DNA of 64,000 nucleotides from Pseudomonas mandelii (GTDB taxonomy: Bacteria > Pseudomonadota > Gammaproteobacteria > Pseudomonadales > Pseudomonadaceae). Within the stretch, counting starts at the first letter, position 1. Every line of letters begins with the position of its first letter. Shown here one piece after another: positions 16,617 to 25,924 of the stretch. The notes under the pieces are model-generated. The model did not search any database and was not told where the DNA came from. It worked only from the letters and a program-made list of their open reading frames with translations. The position numbers were made by a program, and so were the translations under genes. The stretch spans positions 189,611 to 253,610 of the forward strand of contig NZ_RCZA01000007.1 in the NCBI RefSeq assembly GCF_006438925.1. The letters are read 5' to 3'.

Positions 16617-17254
16617 CACTACTCCTCGCGGGTCTGGAATTCTGACCCCTACCTTACCGATGTTTTTCCGGCGAAGGAACATCTACGCCACCCCGTGCCT
16701 GAATGGACACCGAGAAGAACTGCACCCATCTCGCGCAACCGAGCACGTATCAAATAGTAGGCACCATTGGCAGAAATGCTCAAGGTACGCTCGTCATCAC
16801 GCTGGGGGCGGGGTGCTGCTCCGGGTTGCGCAGAGACGGCTCGACCAAGATATCTGAAGGTCGACAGCCTGAACATTGCCGGATGTTGAGACTTAAGACG
16901 AGCGCCCTTTGTTAAAGTCACCTGAACATGGAGAAAGATATGAGAGGCGCCACGCAAAATCCGAACAAAAGTGTGGACGAATCCATCTAGACAGACTTTA
17001 GCCAAGACTCGGAAAAGAGCTGTGAGCGCGCTGAACTTTTCTTCGGCGGCTCGCTCAGCTCGGGCCTCCCAGCTGTATATTTTTTAAACAATGCAGTTAA
17101 AAGTTGCTCGAAAAAGAATCAACGCCTACAATTTTTTTGGCTTCCTGCTTTACGTCAGTTTACTTACGACAAGTAATGGGTAGTATGTACGCCGGCTATT
17201 TCCTCACTCTGAGGAGACAGCTAACTTAATAGAAAGTCCTTGAAGGGGAACACG
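16617..17254. other. 638-base stretch without a convincing gene
   Basis: Neither strand gives a coding frame with a good ribosome site or recognisable protein; one minus-strand frame (16649-17005) is open but looks like chance. The right half (from about 17060) becomes AT-rich and includes the oprI promoter. I looked for a tRNA T-loop sequence here and did not see one. Confidence 0.6.
17159..17186 (+). promoter_or_regulatory. Possible oprI promoter
   Basis: TTTACT at 17159-17164 and TAGTAT at 17181-17186 are 16 bases apart in an AT-rich region, about 70 bases before the oprI start. OprI is usually among the most strongly expressed genes, but this assignment is by eye only. Confidence 0.35.
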
Positions 17255-17506
17255 ATGAACAACGTTCTGAAATTCTCTGCTCTGGCTCTGGCCGCAGTTC
17301 TGGCTACCGGTTGCAGCAGCGTATCGAAAGAAACCGAAGCACGTCTGACCGCTACTGAAGACGCAGCAGCTCGCTCCCAGGCTCGTGCAGACGAAGCTTA
17401 CCGTAAAGCTGATGAAGCACTGGCTGCTGCTCAAAAAGCACAACAGACTGCTGACGAAGCTAACGAGCGTGCTCTGCGCATGCTGGACAAAGCTAGCCGC
17501 AAGTAA
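17255..17506 (+). CDS. oprI: OprI, major outer-membrane lipoprotein
   Basis: Murein lipoprotein (Lpp family) of Pseudomonas, 83 residues. The signal peptide ends in the lipobox LATGC with the lipidated cysteine C20. The mature part is a heptad-repeat helix rich in alanine (KADEALAAAQKAQQTADEAN) ending in a basic ASRK tail, whose lysine can be joined to peptidoglycan. The start at 17255 follows AAGGGGA. An L,D-transpeptidase, the class of enzyme that makes such links, is encoded convergently next door. A strong terminator follows. Confidence 0.98.
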   Translation: MNNVLKFSALALAAVLATGCSSVSKETEARLTATEDAAARSQARADEAYRKADEALAAAQKAQQTADEANERALRMLDKASRK

Positions 17507-17528
17507 TAATCCTTCGGGATTGTTATCA

Positions 17529-17558
17529 AGCCGACCCATTTTTTGGGTCGGCTTTTTT
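17529..17558 (+). terminator. oprI terminator
   Basis: agccgaccca pairs with tgggtcggct across a T-loop and is followed by a T-run; it lies about 20 bases after the oprI stop. A short aatccttcgggatt hairpin precedes it. Confidence 0.93.
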
Positions 17559-17584
17559 ATTGCCCGCTATTTCGTACAGGCAAT

Positions 17585-17617
17585 AAAAAACCCGCCGATG
17601 CGGACAGCATCGGCGGG
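17585..17617 (-). terminator. L,D-transpeptidase terminator
   Basis: cccgccgatgc (17591-17601) pairs with gcatcggcggg (17607-17617), with an A-run at 17585-17590 that becomes a T-run on the minus strand. Confidence 0.88.
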
Positions 17618-17630
17618 TTCCTTTCAAGCA

Positions 17631-18602
17631 TTACTGCAACGGGTCGATCGGCGCACTCGTCACCATCGGCGCCGAGGAGTTCGGCACTCCGATTTCCACC
17701 GGCAGACCATCTTCGGCGGCAACCACGTCGCGGACCACATCCCAGTCCATGCGCAGGTTGTTGGTGATGTCCTCACGCTTGAGCATCGCGTTGATCACCG
17801 CGGTGTGTTTGTCGACCACAGAAGGGTTGCCCTTGTCGTCCAGCGGAGTGTGCGCTTCCAGATACACCTTGCCGCCACTGACACCGAACTTGTACGGGTC
17901 GCTGATAATCCGCACCGACGTCCCTACCGGCACCATGCCCGCCATTTCCAGCACGTTGTTATTGAACATGCGGAAGCAACCATGACTGGTGCGCATGCCG
18001 ATGCCGAACTTCTTGTTCGAACCGTGGATCAAGTAGCCCGGCGTGCCCAACGTGAACTTGAACGGCCCCAGCGGGTTGTCCGGGCCGGCCGGCACCACGT
18101 TTGGCAGTGGATCGCCATCGGCGGCGTGCTCGGCCTTGATCGACGCTGGAGGGGTCCAGGTCGGGTTCGGCGTCTTGGCGGTGATGCTGGTATGGGCAAT
18201 CGGCGAGCCCCAGCCTTCACGGCCGATACCCAGCGGGAAGGTGTACACCACGTTCCGGCCTTTCGGGAAGTAATAGAGGCGGTACTCGGCCAGGTTGATG
18301 ACGATGCCTTCACGCGGGCCTGGTGGCAGGATGAAACGCGTCGGCAGCACCACTTCGGTGCCAGCACCCGGCAGCCATGGATCGACCCCAGGGTTGGCCG
18401 CGACCATTTCCAAATAGCCCAGATCGTAGGTGGTGCCAAGGTCGGCGAAGGTATCTTCGTACTTGGCCTTGATCACCTGGACCTGACCGATGATGTCTTC
18501 ACCGGGCGGTGGCAGGGGCAGCTCCAATGCTGCTACGGGACCCGCCACACAGAGGGCGGCGAGAGACAGGTAGCGGGTGACGGCAGGAAAGCGCGGCAAC
18601 AT
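17631..18602 (-). CDS. Periplasmic L,D-transpeptidase (YkuD)
   Basis: ErfK/YbiS-type enzyme of 323 residues that crosslinks peptidoglycan or attaches lipoprotein to it. A signal peptide covers about residues 1-25 (LSLAALCVAGPVAA), a LysM-like segment about 36-90, and the YkuD domain about 96-235, with H193 in LIHGSN and the nucleophile C209 in SHGCFRM. The ATG at 18602 has AAGGA eight bases upstream, so it is preferred over ATGs at 18620 and 18689. Its position beside oprI suggests that OprI may be its substrate; this is inference. Confidence 0.92.
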   Translation of the reverse strand: MLPRFPAVTRYLSLAALCVAGPVAALELPLPPPGEDIIGQVQVIKAKYEDTFADLGTTYDLGYLEMVAANPGVDPWLPGAGTEVVLPTRFILPPGPREGIVINLAEYRLYYFPKGRNVVYTFPLGIGREGWGSPIAHTSITAKTPNPTWTPPASIKAEHAADGDPLPNVVPAGPDNPLGPFKFTLGTPGYLIHGSNKKFGIGMRTSHGCFRMFNNNVLEMAGMVPVGTSVRIISDPYKFGVSGGKVYLEAHTPLDDKGNPSVVDKHTAVINAMLKREDITNNLRMDWDVVRDVVAAEDGLPVEIGVPNSSAPMVTSAPIDPLQ

Positions 18603-18704
18603 CCGGAAAATCCTTCGCATGATCGACAAGGGTATAAAAACGGGATTGTACACCGGCGTCTGGAAAATCGGGGAGTTGACCGATAGCAAGCAATCTATCG
18701 GCTT

Positions 18705-18998
18705 CTAAAGCTCGAAACGCAGTTCCGGCCAGATCGGCGATGTGCCGCGTTTTTGCGATTCCAGAATGGCCCGGCACAGCGAACACAGGCGCTGATCCTG
18801 GAACACACGGCGATCGACGCTCGACCAGCGCGGTTGTGCTGGCAACAGGCTGCCGCACAAGGTCCGGTCCGCCGACCCGCCCAACTCCAGTTGACGGGTC
18901 ACCAGATGTACCCGCACTTCCTGGCAGGCGAACAGATCCAGCTGTTCGTCAGGCTCGATCAGTTGGTAGGCAAAAAGTGACCAGGCAGGACGCGGCAT
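18705..18998 (-). CDS. Conserved hypothetical protein, cysteine-rich
   Basis: A 97-residue protein with no domain I recognise. It has five cysteines, including a CSLC near the C-terminus (RLCSLCRAILESQKRG) and single cysteines in FACQE and TLCGS, which could form a small metal site. The ATG at 18998 follows GGAG six bases upstream. The gene lies between the L,D-transpeptidase and tesA on the same strand, as in other Pseudomonas genomes around oprI. Confidence 0.7.
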   Translation of the reverse strand: MPRPAWSLFAYQLIEPDEQLDLFACQEVRVHLVTRQLELGGSADRTLCGSLLPAQPRWSSVDRRVFQDQRLCSLCRAILESQKRGTSPIWPELRFEL

Positions 18999-19054
18999 CG
19001 GGGGCTCCAAATCGGGGGCGCCACCTTAGCCGAAACACCGCCGCTAGAAAAGCG

Positions 19055-19660
19055 TCAAAGCAGCGGTTTCAGTGTAGGCCAGACATTTTCCAGCAACTTG
19101 TCCTGAGCTCCGGCAGCCGGGTGCAAGCCGTCAGCTTGCATCAAGTCCGGATGACCGCCCACGCCGTCGAGAAAAAACGGCACCAGCGGGATCTTTTTCT
19201 CCTCGGCCAGCGTGCTGTAGACCTTCGCAAAGGCCTCGGTATAACGGACGCCGTAGTTGGGTGGCAATTGCATGCCCAGCAGCAGCACCTTCGCTCCACT
19301 GGCGCGGGAGCTGTCGATCATTGCTGCAAGGTTTTGTTGCAATTGCGTTGGCAGCAATCCGCGCAGGCCATCGTTGCCGCCCAACTCGAGGATTACCAAC
19401 TCAGGCTTATGCTCTGCAAGCAGCGCTGGCAGGCGCGCCTGGCCTCCGGCGCTGGTGTCGCCGCTGATGGACGCATTGACCACATTATCGTCGAAACCTT
19501 CGCGCTTGAGCCGTTGCTCAAGCAGCGACACCCACCCCAAGCGGGTATCCAGTCCGAAACCGGCGCTGATACTATCGCCAACGATCAGGACAGTACCCGC
19601 CGCTGCGTTCTGGGCCATGCACATCAAGGCCAGGCCAGCACTCAAAAACCACACACGCAT
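19055..19660 (-). CDS. tesA: TesA, periplasmic SGNH thioesterase/arylesterase
   Basis: Multifunctional esterase, thioesterase and lysophospholipase of the GDSL/SGNH family, 201 residues. Signal peptide residues 1-21 end MAQNAAA. Block I GDSISAG gives S30, block III GGND gives N96, and DGLHP near the C-terminus gives the Asp-His pair. The start at 19660 has GGAG six bases upstream. The divergent ABC transporter gene starts only ten bases away, so the promoter of each must lie inside the other gene. Confidence 0.95.
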   Translation of the reverse strand: MRVWFLSAGLALMCMAQNAAAGTVLIVGDSISAGFGLDTRLGWVSLLEQRLKREGFDDNVVNASISGDTSAGGQARLPALLAEHKPELVILELGGNDGLRGLLPTQLQQNLAAMIDSSRASGAKVLLLGMQLPPNYGVRYTEAFAKVYSTLAEEKKIPLVPFFLDGVGGHPDLMQADGLHPAAGAQDKLLENVWPTLKPLL

Positions 19661-19670
19661 CGGATTCTCC

Positions 19671-20354
19671 ATGGGCGCAAGCATTCTCACCGCGAAGAAC
19701 CTCAGCAAAGTGGTTCCCAGCGCGGAAGGTGAACTGACTATCCTGCACGAACTCAACCTGGAACTGAACAAGGGCGACAGTCTGGCCATCGTCGGCGCCT
19801 CCGGTTCCGGCAAATCCACCCTCCTGGGCCTGCTCGCCGGTCTCGATCTGCCGAGCAGCGGTGAAGTCACGCTCGCCGGGCAAGCCCTGAGCAATCTCGA
19901 TGAAGACCAGCGCGCGCGCATCCGCGCCGAGCACGTGGGTTTTGTCTTTCAATCATTCCAGTTGCTGGACAGTCTCAATGCCCTGGAAAACGTCATGCTG
20001 CCGCTGGAACTCGATGGCCGCAAGGACGCCCGTGAACGCGCCACCGAGCTGCTGCAACGGGTCGGCCTGGGCCAGCGGCTGACCCATTCGCCACGCCAGC
20101 TTTCGGGTGGCGAACAGCAACGCGTGGCGATTGCCCGTGCGTTTGCCGCCGAACCCGATGTGCTGTTTGCCGACGAACCCACCGGTAACCTCGACAGCCA
20201 CACCGGCGAGCGCATCAGCGATCTGCTGTTCGAACTCAATCAGGAACGTGGCACGACCCTGGTGCTGGTGACCCACGATGAACGTCTGGCACATCGCTGC
20301 CGGCGTCTGATCCGCCTTGAAGCCGGCCTGCTGGTCGCCCCTCTGGAGCCTTGA
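19671..20354 (+). CDS. ABC transporter ATPase, YbbA/LolD-type
   Basis: ATP-binding subunit of 227 residues from the MacB/LolD-like group. Walker A GASGSGKST spans 42-50, the Q-loop lies in FVFQSF, the signature LSGGEQQR spans 144-151, and Walker B VLFADEPT spans 164-171. It works with the FtsX-like membrane protein encoded next (TGATG overlap). In many bacteria this pair is adjacent to tesA, as here; a role in lipid or lipoprotein export has been suggested, but the cargo is unknown. Confidence 0.93.
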   Translation: MGASILTAKNLSKVVPSAEGELTILHELNLELNKGDSLAIVGASGSGKSTLLGLLAGLDLPSSGEVTLAGQALSNLDEDQRARIRAEHVGFVFQSFQLLDSLNALENVMLPLELDGRKDARERATELLQRVGLGQRLTHSPRQLSGGEQQRVAIARAFAAEPDVLFADEPTGNLDSHTGERISDLLFELNQERGTTLVLVTHDERLAHRCRRLIRLEAGLLVAPLEP

Positions 20355-22858
20355 TGGCACGCCTGCCGCTGTTGCGCCTGTTCAGTCTTGCCATCCGCCA
20401 ACTGCTGCGCGACGCCCGCGCCGGTGAGTTGCGCGTGTTGTTTTTTGCCTTGCTGGTGGCCGTTGCGGCAAGTACCGCCATTGGCTACTTCGGCGCCCGT
20501 CTGAACGGCGCCATGATGCTGCGCGCCACCGAGTTTCTCGGTGCCGACCTGCTGCTCGAAGGCAGTTCACCGGCACGGCCCGAACAGATTAAAAGCGGCA
20601 CGGAGCTTGGGCTCGAACACGCTCAGGTAGTGGAATTCTCCAGTGTCATCGCCACTGACAATGGCATTCAGCTATCCAGCATCAAAGCTGCCGACGACGT
20701 CTACCCACTGCGCGGCGAACTGAAAAGCGCCCCGGAGCCCTTCGCCCCGGAAGAACCCGGTGGCGGACCGAAACCCGGTGAAGCCTGGGTCGAAGCACGA
20801 CTGCTGACCGCGCTGGACCTGAAGATCGGCGACAGCATCGACGTCGGCATGCGAACCCTCAAACTGGCGCGAGTGTTGACCTACGAACCGGACCGCGCCG
20901 GGAATTTCTACAGCCTGACGCCGAGGGTGCTGATCAACCTCAGCGATCTCGCGGCGACCGGTGTGGTGCAACCCGGCAGCCGGGTCAGTTACCGCGAACT
21001 CTGGCGCGGAAAAGCCGAGACGCTGGAAACCTATCGTCAATTGATCAAACCCGGCCTGGCCGCCAACCAGCGTTTGCAGGATGCCCGTGATGGCAACCGG
21101 CAGATCGGTGGCGCCTTGGGCAAGGCCGAGCGTTACTTGAACATGGCCAGTCTGGTGGCGGTGCTGCTGTCCGGTGTGGCGGTGGCGCTGTCGGCGACGC
21201 GCTTCGCCACCCGCCGATTCGATGCCAGTGCATTGCTGCGTTGCCTGGGGCTGTCCCGACGGGAAACCATGGTGCTGTTCAGTTTGCAGCTAACGGTGCT
21301 CGGGCTGCTCGCCAGCATCAGCGGCGCCCTCATCGGCTGGTTCGCGCAGCTGGGACTGTTCGCGCTGCTGCATGATTTATTGCCGACCGACGTTCCACCG
21401 GGCGGTCTGTTTCCTGCCATTGCCGGGATTGGCACCGGATTGGTGGCGCTGGCCGGTTTTGCCTTGCCGCCACTGGCTGCACTGGGCCGGGTTCCGCCAT
21501 TGCGGGTATTGCGTCGGGACATGCTGCCGATTCCTTCCAGCACCTGGATGGTTTACGGCGCAGCATTGGGCGCCCTCGGGCTGATCATGTGGCGTCTGAG
21601 CCTGGACCTGGTATTGACCTTCGCCCTGCTCGGTGGCGGTGTGATCGCAGCATTGGTGCTTGGCGGCTTGCTGTTATTGCTTCTGAAGAGCCTGCGCCGA
21701 ATGCTGGCGCGCGCCTCTTTGCCGTGGCGCCTCGGCTTGGGCCAATTGCTGCGTCATCCGCTAGCGGCAGCGGGACAATCCCTGGCGTTCGGTTTGATTC
21801 TGCTGTCCATGGCGCTGATCGCATTGCTGCGCGGCGAGTTGCTGGACACCTGGCAGAACCAGCTACCGAAAAACGCGCCCAACTATTTCGCGCTGAACAT
21901 CCTGCCGGCGGACAAACAGGCGTTCATCGATCGCCTGATCAAATTGTCGGCGCAATCGGCGCCCCTATACCCGGTGGTACCTGGACGGCTGATCAGCATC
22001 AACGGCGAGCCGGTACAGGAAATCGTCAGCAAGGATTCGGCCGGTGACCGAGCGATACAGCGCGACCTGAGCCTGACCTGGGCGGCGGATTTGCCGGCGG
22101 GCAACAAACTCACTGCGGGTAATTGGTGGGCCGAACAGACACCGGACGAAATTCCCGGCGTATCGGTGGAAGGCAAAGTCGCCGAAAGCCTGAAGCTCAA
22201 GCTCGGCGATCACATGGTGTTTACCGTGGGTGGCGTCAATCGCGAAACGAAAGTCACCAGTCTGCGGGAGATCAACTGGGACAACTTCCAGCCTAACTTC
22301 TTCATGATCTTCCAGCCCGGCACACTGAAGGATCTGCCGGCGACCTACCTGACCAGTTTTTATCTGGCGGCCGGTCATGATCAGCAGATCGTGGATCTGT
22401 CCCGGGCGTTTCCGGCGGTGACCATCTTGCAAGTCGAAGCCTTGCTCGAACAGCTGCGCAGCATCCTCGCCCAAGTCACCCTGGCGGTGGAATACGTGCT
22501 GTTGTTCGTGTTGGCGGCGGGGATGGCGGTGTTGTTTTCAGGCTTGCAAGCGACGCTCGATGAACGCATTCGCCAAGGCGCCTTGTTGCGAGCACTAGGA
22601 GCCGAGCGGCAACTGCTGGTCAAGGCCCGGCGGATCGAGTTCGGTTTGCTTGGAGCGGTCAGCGGATTGTTGGCAGCGCTGGGTTCGGAACTGGTGAGTA
22701 TGGTGCTCTACCGCTACGCCTTCGACCTACCGTGGCACCCGCATCCGTGGTTGTTGGTGCTGCCACTGATCGGTGCGGTGCTGATCGGGGGAGCCGGTGT
22801 GTTTGGTACGCGCCGTGCGCTGAACGCCAGCCCCCTGACAGTCTTGCGCGAGGGTTGA
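20354..22858 (+). CDS. FtsX-family ABC permease, YbbP-type
   Basis: Large inner-membrane permease of 834 residues. It has an N-terminal membrane segment, a long periplasmic region, a central bundle of hydrophobic helices (about residues 255-520), a second soluble region and a final FtsX-like block of three helices near the C-terminus (VEYVLLFVLAAGMAVLF, the segment with GLLGAVSGLLAALG, then LLVLPLIGAVLIGG). The ATG overlaps the ATPase stop. It belongs with the preceding ATPase; the substrate is unknown. Confidence 0.92.
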   Translation: MARLPLLRLFSLAIRQLLRDARAGELRVLFFALLVAVAASTAIGYFGARLNGAMMLRATEFLGADLLLEGSSPARPEQIKSGTELGLEHAQVVEFSSVIATDNGIQLSSIKAADDVYPLRGELKSAPEPFAPEEPGGGPKPGEAWVEARLLTALDLKIGDSIDVGMRTLKLARVLTYEPDRAGNFYSLTPRVLINLSDLAATGVVQPGSRVSYRELWRGKAETLETYRQLIKPGLAANQRLQDARDGNRQIGGALGKAERYLNMASLVAVLLSGVAVALSATRFATRRFDASALLRCLGLSRRETMVLFSLQLTVLGLLASISGALIGWFAQLGLFALLHDLLPTDVPPGGLFPAIAGIGTGLVALAGFALPPLAALGRVPPLRVLRRDMLPIPSSTWMVYGAALGALGLIMWRLSLDLVLTFALLGGGVIAALVLGGLLLLLLKSLRRMLARASLPWRLGLGQLLRHPLAAAGQSLAFGLILLSMALIALLRGELLDTWQNQLPKNAPNYFALNILPADKQAFIDRLIKLSAQSAPLYPVVPGRLISINGEPVQEIVSKDSAGDRAIQRDLSLTWAADLPAGNKLTAGNWWAEQTPDEIPGVSVEGKVAESLKLKLGDHMVFTVGGVNRETKVTSLREINWDNFQPNFFMIFQPGTLKDLPATYLTSFYLAAGHDQQIVDLSRAFPAVTILQVEALLEQLRSILAQVTLAVEYVLLFVLAAGMAVLFSGLQATLDERIRQGALLRALGAERQLLVKARRIEFGLLGAVSGLLAALGSELVSMVLYRYAFDLPWHPHPWLLVLPLIGAVLIGGAGVFGTRRALNASPLTVLREG

Positions 22859-22892
22859 TAGACTCAAGCTCTCTCTACCACAAGAAGTTGCC

Positions 22893-23390
22893 ATGAGCCG
22901 TTATCGCCCTCCCCGCACCGCTGGCACCGCGCTGATCACCCCCGAAGGTGAAGCGCGGATGCGGGCCGAGTTTCATGAGCTCTGGCATGTTCGGCGGCCG
23001 CAGGTGACACAGTCAGTCAGCGAGGCCGCGGCACAGGGCGATCGCTCGGAAAACGCCGAATACACCTACGGCAAAAAGATGCTGCGCGAGATCGACAGTC
23101 GCGTACGTTTTCTCACCAAGCGGCTGGAAGCGCTCAAAGTCGTCAGCGAAAAACCGAGCGACCCGAACAAAGTTTATTTTGGCGCCTGGGTCACGATTGA
23201 AGACGAGGACGGCAAAGAGTCGCGCTATCGCATTGTCGGGCCGGATGAGCTGGACCTGAAGCTGGGTCTGATCAGCATCGACTCGCCACTGGCACGCGCC
23301 CTGATCGGCAAAGCGCTGGACGCCGAAGTTCGGGTCCAGACACCGACCGGTGAGCAGTGCGTGTATATCGTGGCGATCGACTACCTTTGA
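22893..23390 (+). CDS. greB: GreB transcription elongation factor
   Basis: Binds the secondary channel of RNA polymerase and stimulates cleavage of backtracked transcripts. The 165-residue length and the N-terminal coiled-coil tip with the acidic pair (QGDRSENAEYTYGKKMLREID) are typical; YTYGKK marks GreB rather than GreA. The C-terminal FKBP-like domain follows (GAWVTIEDEDGKESRYRIVGPDE). It starts 34 bases after the permease gene. Confidence 0.95.
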   Translation: MSRYRPPRTAGTALITPEGEARMRAEFHELWHVRRPQVTQSVSEAAAQGDRSENAEYTYGKKMLREIDSRVRFLTKRLEALKVVSEKPSDPNKVYFGAWVTIEDEDGKESRYRIVGPDELDLKLGLISIDSPLARALIGKALDAEVRVQTPTGEQCVYIVAIDYL

Positions 23391-23408
23391 GCCGCAGCGC
23401 TCTAAGCC

Positions 23409-23717
23409 TCAACGGCGGGTAATCAGCCCCTGTCGGGCAACGCGAGTCAATTGCTTGATCACTTCGGGGGCGTCCTCGAGGCTGGGCGATTGAATCACCG
23501 CCAGATCGAAACTGTCACTGGCAAATCGAGCCAGCGATTCACCCTCTTCGACAAACTGGATCAGGAAGGCCGCAGGCCCACCGGTACGACGTGGCCAGCC
23601 ATCGAGATAACGCAAGAGTGTCGGCTGATGTTTGCCGCCAAGCAGGATTTTTGGATTGCGCTGGGTGAGGTGTGCCGTGATCGGCGCGGGGCGTATAACT
23701 GGGCTTAGTGCATTCAT
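23409..23717 (-). CDS. Conserved hypothetical protein
   Basis: A 102-residue protein without a clear domain. The C-terminal half (SFDLAVIQSPSLEDAPEVIKQLTRVARQG) resembles the last strand-helix of a class I methyltransferase fold, but the SAM-binding glycine motif is absent, so it may be a relic or a different fold. It is convergent with greB, ending 19 bases beyond it. The ATG at 23717 is chosen over one seven codons further upstream. Confidence 0.6.
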   Translation of the reverse strand: MNALSPVIRPAPITAHLTQRNPKILLGGKHQPTLLRYLDGWPRRTGGPAAFLIQFVEEGESLARFASDSFDLAVIQSPSLEDAPEVIKQLTRVARQGLITRR

Positions 23718-23921
23718 TGTGTCGTGTCTCTGCCTCAAAAGTCTGCATGGCAGGTGAGAGGCAACACCGAACCAGCGCTTTAGCGGTATTTCGAAGCCTG
23801 TTTCAAGCTTCTATCGGCAACTGAATGAGTCACATGGCGCCCCGCAAGTAGCTGTTTAAATCGGCGCATGGGCAACATCCTAGAGAAGCTGACCGGACAG
23901 TGTCAAGAATGACGAGCAACA

Positions 23922-23948
23922 AAAAGGCCCGCGCAATGCGGGCCTTTT
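23922..23948 (-). terminator. Terminator after doxX-like gene
   Basis: aaaaggcccgc pairs with gcgggcctttt around a five-base loop; the A-run on the left gives a T-run on the minus strand. Confidence 0.88.
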
Positions 23949-23964
23949 CATTGAGCCAGAGCGG

Positions 23965-24399
23965 TCAGCCAGCGATAGCGCGGTCAGCCGAGAGCTTGCC
24001 GGCGCCTTCGATCAACACCGCGATAGTGCCACCGAGCAGCGCCAGGGCGAATTCATAACCGTTGTTGACCATGAACAGACCGTGAGGGAGATGCACCGAG
24101 AAGATCGCCACCAGTGAGAGGATGGTCAGGCCGAGGGCTGCCGGGCGAACCAGCAAGCCAATGATCAATGCCAGACCGGCGAAGAACTCGGTACCGCCCG
24201 CCAGCGTCGCCATCAGATAGCCCGGCGCCAGGCCAATGCTTTCCATGTACTGCGCGGTGCCCGCCAGGCCGTAACCACCGAACGCCCCAAAGAGTTTCTG
24301 CGAGCCGTGGGCAGCGAAGATGATGCCGACGAAGATCCGCAAGACAGTCAGGCCGTAGCCAGCGCGGGTAAACAGTACCTTGTTGATCAGTGTGCTCAT
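23965..24399 (-). CDS. DoxX-family inner-membrane protein
   Basis: A 144-residue protein of the DoxX family with four hydrophobic helices. The family signature is near the N-terminus (LRIFVGIIFAAHGSQKLFGAFGG) and in GGTEFFAGLALIIGL. DoxX proteins are linked to quinone-dependent redox or sulfur chemistry and oxidative stress, but most, including this one, have no assigned reaction. It stands alone with its own terminator. Confidence 0.9.
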   Translation of the reverse strand: MSTLINKVLFTRAGYGLTVLRIFVGIIFAAHGSQKLFGAFGGYGLAGTAQYMESIGLAPGYLMATLAGGTEFFAGLALIIGLLVRPAALGLTILSLVAIFSVHLPHGLFMVNNGYEFALALLGGTIAVLIEGAGKLSADRAIAG

Positions 24400-24502
24400 G
24401 CTGTGTCATCCGTTGTCAGTGTGTGTTGGTTGGCCGCTATATTAATCAGTAAATCTCATGTTAAAAGCGCAATTAATGCGCCATAACAATCAGCTTATTC
24501 GA

Positions 24503-25924
24503 TTATTTACGTGAGGCAACTTTCTGCCCCTGGGGCTCCAACGACTCCCGCTCCCGATCGAACGCCAGGTAATACTTGTTCACGCTATTAACATAGCTGA
24601 CGGCGCCCATTCCCACCTGCTCCATGGCGATGCGTTCGACCTGGAAGAACCACTGATTGGGATTCAAACCGCGCCGACGAGCCTCGGCACGCATGCCCTG
24701 AACCCGCTCCGGCCCCATGTTGTAGGCCGCCAGCACGAACGCCATGCGCTCGCGCTCGTTGAGTTTGGGGCTGGCAAAGAACTTGCGACGAATCATCGCC
24801 AGGTACTTCGCCCCGGCCTGCACATTGGCGTCGAGATTCTGAATGTTGTTGACCCCCACCTGTTGAGCGGCGGACGGGGTAATCTGCATCAGGCCGGTAG
24901 GGCCGCCGCCACTGCGGGCATTGGGTTGCAGGGCCGATTCCTTGAACGCCAGGGCCGCCAGATTCAACCAGTCCATGCCTTGGGCTTCGGCGTGTTTCTG
25001 CAGCACCGGCCGAAGTTTCTCGAGGCGCTGTCGATCAGCCTTGGCCAATGGATAGTGCACTTGATACAGACGTCGATAGATCCGCATGAACGCGGCATCC
25101 TGATCCGATGGTTTTTTGTAACCTGTCAGGAAGCGATCAATGCTCGCGCGCAACATTGAGGCGTCGCGGCGCACGAACCAGAACTCTTCGCCCGGTTCGC
25201 TGATGAGCACCTGCCGATCGAAACGCAACTTGGGCAAAATCTTGCCCCAGCGCTCGGCAATGGGTTGCTCGACGATGGTCAGGTGAAAGATTCCGCCCTG
25301 GACCATCTCCAGCACATCCTCGACCGCCAGACTGGGATCGACCCACTCGATGGTCACCGGTGGCAGTTTAAGCAGCGCGAGCTTTTGATTGATCTGGCTG
25401 ACCGCGTCCCCGGCGGCACTGCCAGTGGGCAACGCCAGGGTTTTGCCAGAGAGTTGTTCGAGACGGGTGTAACGTCGCTCGCCTTTGATCCCGACCAATA
25501 TCAACGGGATGTTGCTGGCAATCGGTTCACTGGTGCTGACCGCGTGGCCCGGTTGCAGGTCCAGCAGTTCCCCCGGCGCGACCAGGTCACCTTCGCCGCG
25601 CTGCAAAGCACCGATCAGTTGATCCTTGCCCTTGGGAATGATCTTGAGGGTGATTTCCTGACCGTCACGGGCGTGACCGTTGAGGTACTGCTCGAAGGCA
25701 CGCAATCGGTGGTATTCAACACCGATGGCCTGGCCCTCAACTTCGCCGGAGCTGTTGCGGCTCTGGTTGACCAGCACCCGCAACACACGACTGCTGCGGA
25801 TTTCCGCCAAGTCGCGCGCTTTGGTCGAAGGCACGGCTTGCAGCGGCCCGGCCAGACGTGCTACCGCCGGCATCGGCAGCAGCAACGAACAACACAGCAG
25901 TAGCAAAACCGAGGGACGTATCAT
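24503..25924 (-). CDS. MltF-type lytic murein transglycosylase
   Basis: Peptidoglycan-cleaving enzyme of 473 residues with two domains. After an N-terminal signal (residues 1-22) comes a solute-binding-protein-like regulatory domain (about 45-270), then a Slt-type catalytic domain (about 305-455) with the catalytic E329 in AFKESAL and the motifs GLMQITP and AYNMGP. The layout is that of MltF. The signal has adjacent cysteines (LLCCSLL) but no clean lipobox, so anchoring is uncertain. Confidence 0.9.
   Translation of the reverse strand: MIRPSVLLLLCCSLLLPMPAVARLAGPLQAVPSTKARDLAEIRSSRVLRVLVNQSRNSSGEVEGQAIGVEYHRLRAFEQYLNGHARDGQEITLKIIPKGKDQLIGALQRGEGDLVAPGELLDLQPGHAVSTSEPIASNIPLILVGIKGERRYTRLEQLSGKTLALPTGSAAGDAVSQINQKLALLKLPPVTIEWVDPSLAVEDVLEMVQGGIFHLTIVEQPIAERWGKILPKLRFDRQVLISEPGEEFWFVRRDASMLRASIDRFLTGYKKPSDQDAAFMRIYRRLYQVHYPLAKADRQRLEKLRPVLQKHAEAQGMDWLNLAALAFKESALQPNARSGGGPTGLMQITPSAAQQVGVNNIQNLDANVQAGAKYLAMIRRKFFASPKLNERERMAFVLAAYNMGPERVQGMRAEARRRGLNPNQWFFQVERIAMEQVGMGAVSYVNSVNKYYLAFDRERESLEPQGQKVASRK

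Noticed and set aside
16649..17005. 118-codon minus-strand frame before the GNAT gene
   Set aside because: No good ribosome site, no recognised protein and low-quality composition; it overlaps the GNAT leader.
16617..17254. Possible tRNA near oprI
   Set aside because: I searched for T-loop and anticodon-stem patterns on both strands and saw none. A short inverted pair near 16630 (ggtctgg/ctgacc) is part of the GNAT leader.
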